DNA of 15,703 bases from Ignavibacteriales bacterium (GTDB taxonomy: Bacteria > Bacteroidota > Ignavibacteria > Ignavibacteriales > Ignavibacteriaceae), in assembly GCA_003142915.1 (NCBI GenBank), contig PLNZ01000250.1, positions 1 to 15,703 of the forward strand, read 5' to 3'. Below the pieces are notes generated by a model that worked only from the letters and a program-made list of their open reading frames with translations, had not been told where the DNA came from and did no database searches. Positions within the stretch are counted from its first letter, which is position 1, and each line of letters starts with the position of its first letter. Shown here in pieces: positions 14,686-15,703 of the stretch. The translations under genes were made by a program, and so were the position numbers.

Positions 14686-15703
14686 AATCATTCATTGAAA
14701 AATGTTGCGACGAATGTTGGCATAGTTCGGAGAAACCATGCGATCTTTTTGTACGCTGTTGTACTGAAGGTCCTCTTTGTCATCATGACAAAGCTTGTGT
14801 GGAAAAATTTGCCTCTCTTAGCAGAAAATTAAAAAACATTGAACATGATCTGCCAATAATCTTCATCGGCATGGGTACTTGCGGACTAGCGTCTGGCGCT
14901 TTAAAAGTTGAAGAAGCAATTAAAGCCGAACTTGCCAGACTCAATATTAACGCAGTTATACAGCCGACAGGATGTATCGGCTTCTGTGCAAGAGAAGTTA
15001 TTGTCGATATAAAGTTTCCGGGGCAAGATAGAATTTCATACTGTGAAATTACTCCCAAGCTTGTACCAAAGCTAATTCAAAGGATATTTATTGAAAAAGG
15101 AATATTTAAAGAGAAACTTCTCGGTACTTTTGGAAAAGCAACTCCAGAAATTCCTTATATAAATGATATTCCTTTCTTCAGACACCAATTAAAAGTTGTA
15201 CTGGAAAACTGCGGCGTTGTCGATCCTACTTCTATTGATGCTTATATAGCTCATGGTGGTTTCAAAGCTCTGGATAAAGTTCTCCGCCTGATGAAACCTA
15301 ATGATGTTATTAAAGAGATTACTGACAGCGGTTTACGCGGAAGAGGCGGCGCAGGATTTCCTACCGGTAAAAAATGGGAATTTGCTTACAAGCAAAAGAC
15401 CGATCATAAATACATGGTATGTAATGCGGATGAAGGTGATCCCGGTGCATTTATGGACAGGTCGGTTCTTGAAAGTGATCCCTTCAAAGTTGTTGAAGGA
15501 ATATTGATTGCTGCTTATTCTATAGGGGCTTCTCATGGATATATTTACTGCCGTGCAGAATATCCACTTGCTATTATACGTCTTCAGAATACAATTGAAC
15601 AATGCAAGAAGTATGGACTGCTTGGGGAAAATATTCTTAATAGCGGTTTTAATTTTGAATTGAAAATTAAAAAAGGCGCAGGCGCCTTTGTGTGCGGCGA
15701 AGA
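14682..15703 (+). CDS. nuoF: NuoF/HydB-type NAD(P)H- and FMN-binding subunit, 3' truncated by the window
   Basis: The first 340 codons are present. Residues 1-45 are unusually Cys-rich (C8, C9, C12, C20, C26, C27, C33, C39). Residues about 57-145 form a thioredoxin-like [2Fe-2S] domain, with GMGTCGLASGA (63-73) and GCIGFC. Its first cysteine is replaced by Ile (I62), which I believe is common in this subgroup. The 51-kDa NuoF domain follows: GLRGRGGAGFPTGKKW (217-232) for NADH/FMN binding, VCNADEGDPGAFMDR, and GAGAFVCGEE at the window edge. The NAD(P)H-oxidising subunits of bifurcating hydrogenases (HydB/HndC) and some formate dehydrogenases have this order of domains; these normally end with a 4Fe-4S site and ferredoxin-like domains, which would lie beyond the edge. 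The gene starts within the nuoE-like stop (ATGA overlap), so the two are translated together. Confidence 0.92.
   Translation, partial: MKSFIEKCCDECWHSSEKPCDLFVRCCTEGPLCHHDKACVEKFASLSRKLKNIEHDLPIIFIGMGTCGLASGALKVEEAIKAELARLNINAVIQPTGCIGFCAREVIVDIKFPGQDRISYCEITPKLVPKLIQRIFIEKGIFKEKLLGTFGKATPEIPYINDIPFFRHQLKVVLENCGVVDPTSIDAYIAHGGFKALDKVLRLMKPNDVIKEITDSGLRGRGGAGFPTGKKWEFAYKQKTDHKYMVCNADEGDPGAFMDRSVLESDPFKVVEGILIAAYSIGASHGYIYCRAEYPLAIIRLQNTIEQCKKYGLLGENILNSGFNFELKIKKGAGAFVCGE

Noticed and set aside
1..15703. CRISPR array, tRNA, rRNA or insertion sequence
   Set aside because: I saw no regularly spaced direct repeats, no tRNA-like T-arm or CCA end, and no transposase reading frame on either strand.

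Overview
The window is AT-rich bacterial DNA with ATG and occasional TTG starts and purine-rich ribosome binding sites. The gene content is that of a heterotrophic, probably anaerobic or facultative bacterium: threonine breakdown to glycine and acetyl-CoA, fumarase, exported alpha-glucan hydrolases, and an NAD(P)-linked NuoE/NuoF-type module of the kind found in hydrogenases and formate dehydrogenases. The style fits the Bacteroidota/Chlorobiota branch, perhaps Ignavibacteria. That placement is an inference; no rRNA or phylogenetic marker is present.

Layout. Positions 1-140 hold the 3' end of an upstream transcript, closed by a hairpin. At 213-1559 (+) is an NtrC-family response regulator whose GAFTGA loop is degenerate. 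It converges on a minus-strand operon, tdh (3121-4152) followed by kbl (1920-3104); the 360-base gap between regulator and kbl carries three hairpins. A small TerB-like helical protein lies at 4397-4810 (-). A long low-coding stretch to 5638 contains a cluster of AACGTT palindromes and a decayed reading frame. Fumarase (5639-7030, +) follows, with its own 3' hairpin. Three tightly packed, partly overlapping small genes come next (7106-8320, +): a Cys-rich 71-residue protein, a seven-helix membrane protein and a 110-residue protein of unknown function. They precede two genes for exported glycosidases, a GH31 alpha-glucosidase-type enzyme (8412-10850) and a GH13 pullulanase/isoamylase-type enzyme (10994-13102).

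From 13103 to 14190 there is no clearly healthy gene. It holds relics: a minus-strand VapC/PIN-toxin remnant broken by one in-frame stop, and on the plus strand an 88-codon fragment matching only the N-terminus of aspartate ammonia-lyase. The window ends inside a NuoE/NuoF-type pair (14191-14685, and 14682 to the edge), translationally coupled by an ATGA overlap.

How the genes work together. Tdh and Kbl catalyse consecutive steps. GH31 and GH13 together could debranch and trim alpha-glucans outside the cytoplasm. The NuoE/NuoF pair would move electrons between NAD(P)H and a catalytic subunit that lies beyond the window. No single obviously new system stands out. The best candidates for something undescribed are the three-gene membrane/Cys-rich cluster before the glycosidases, and the regulator that lacks its sigma-54 contact loop.
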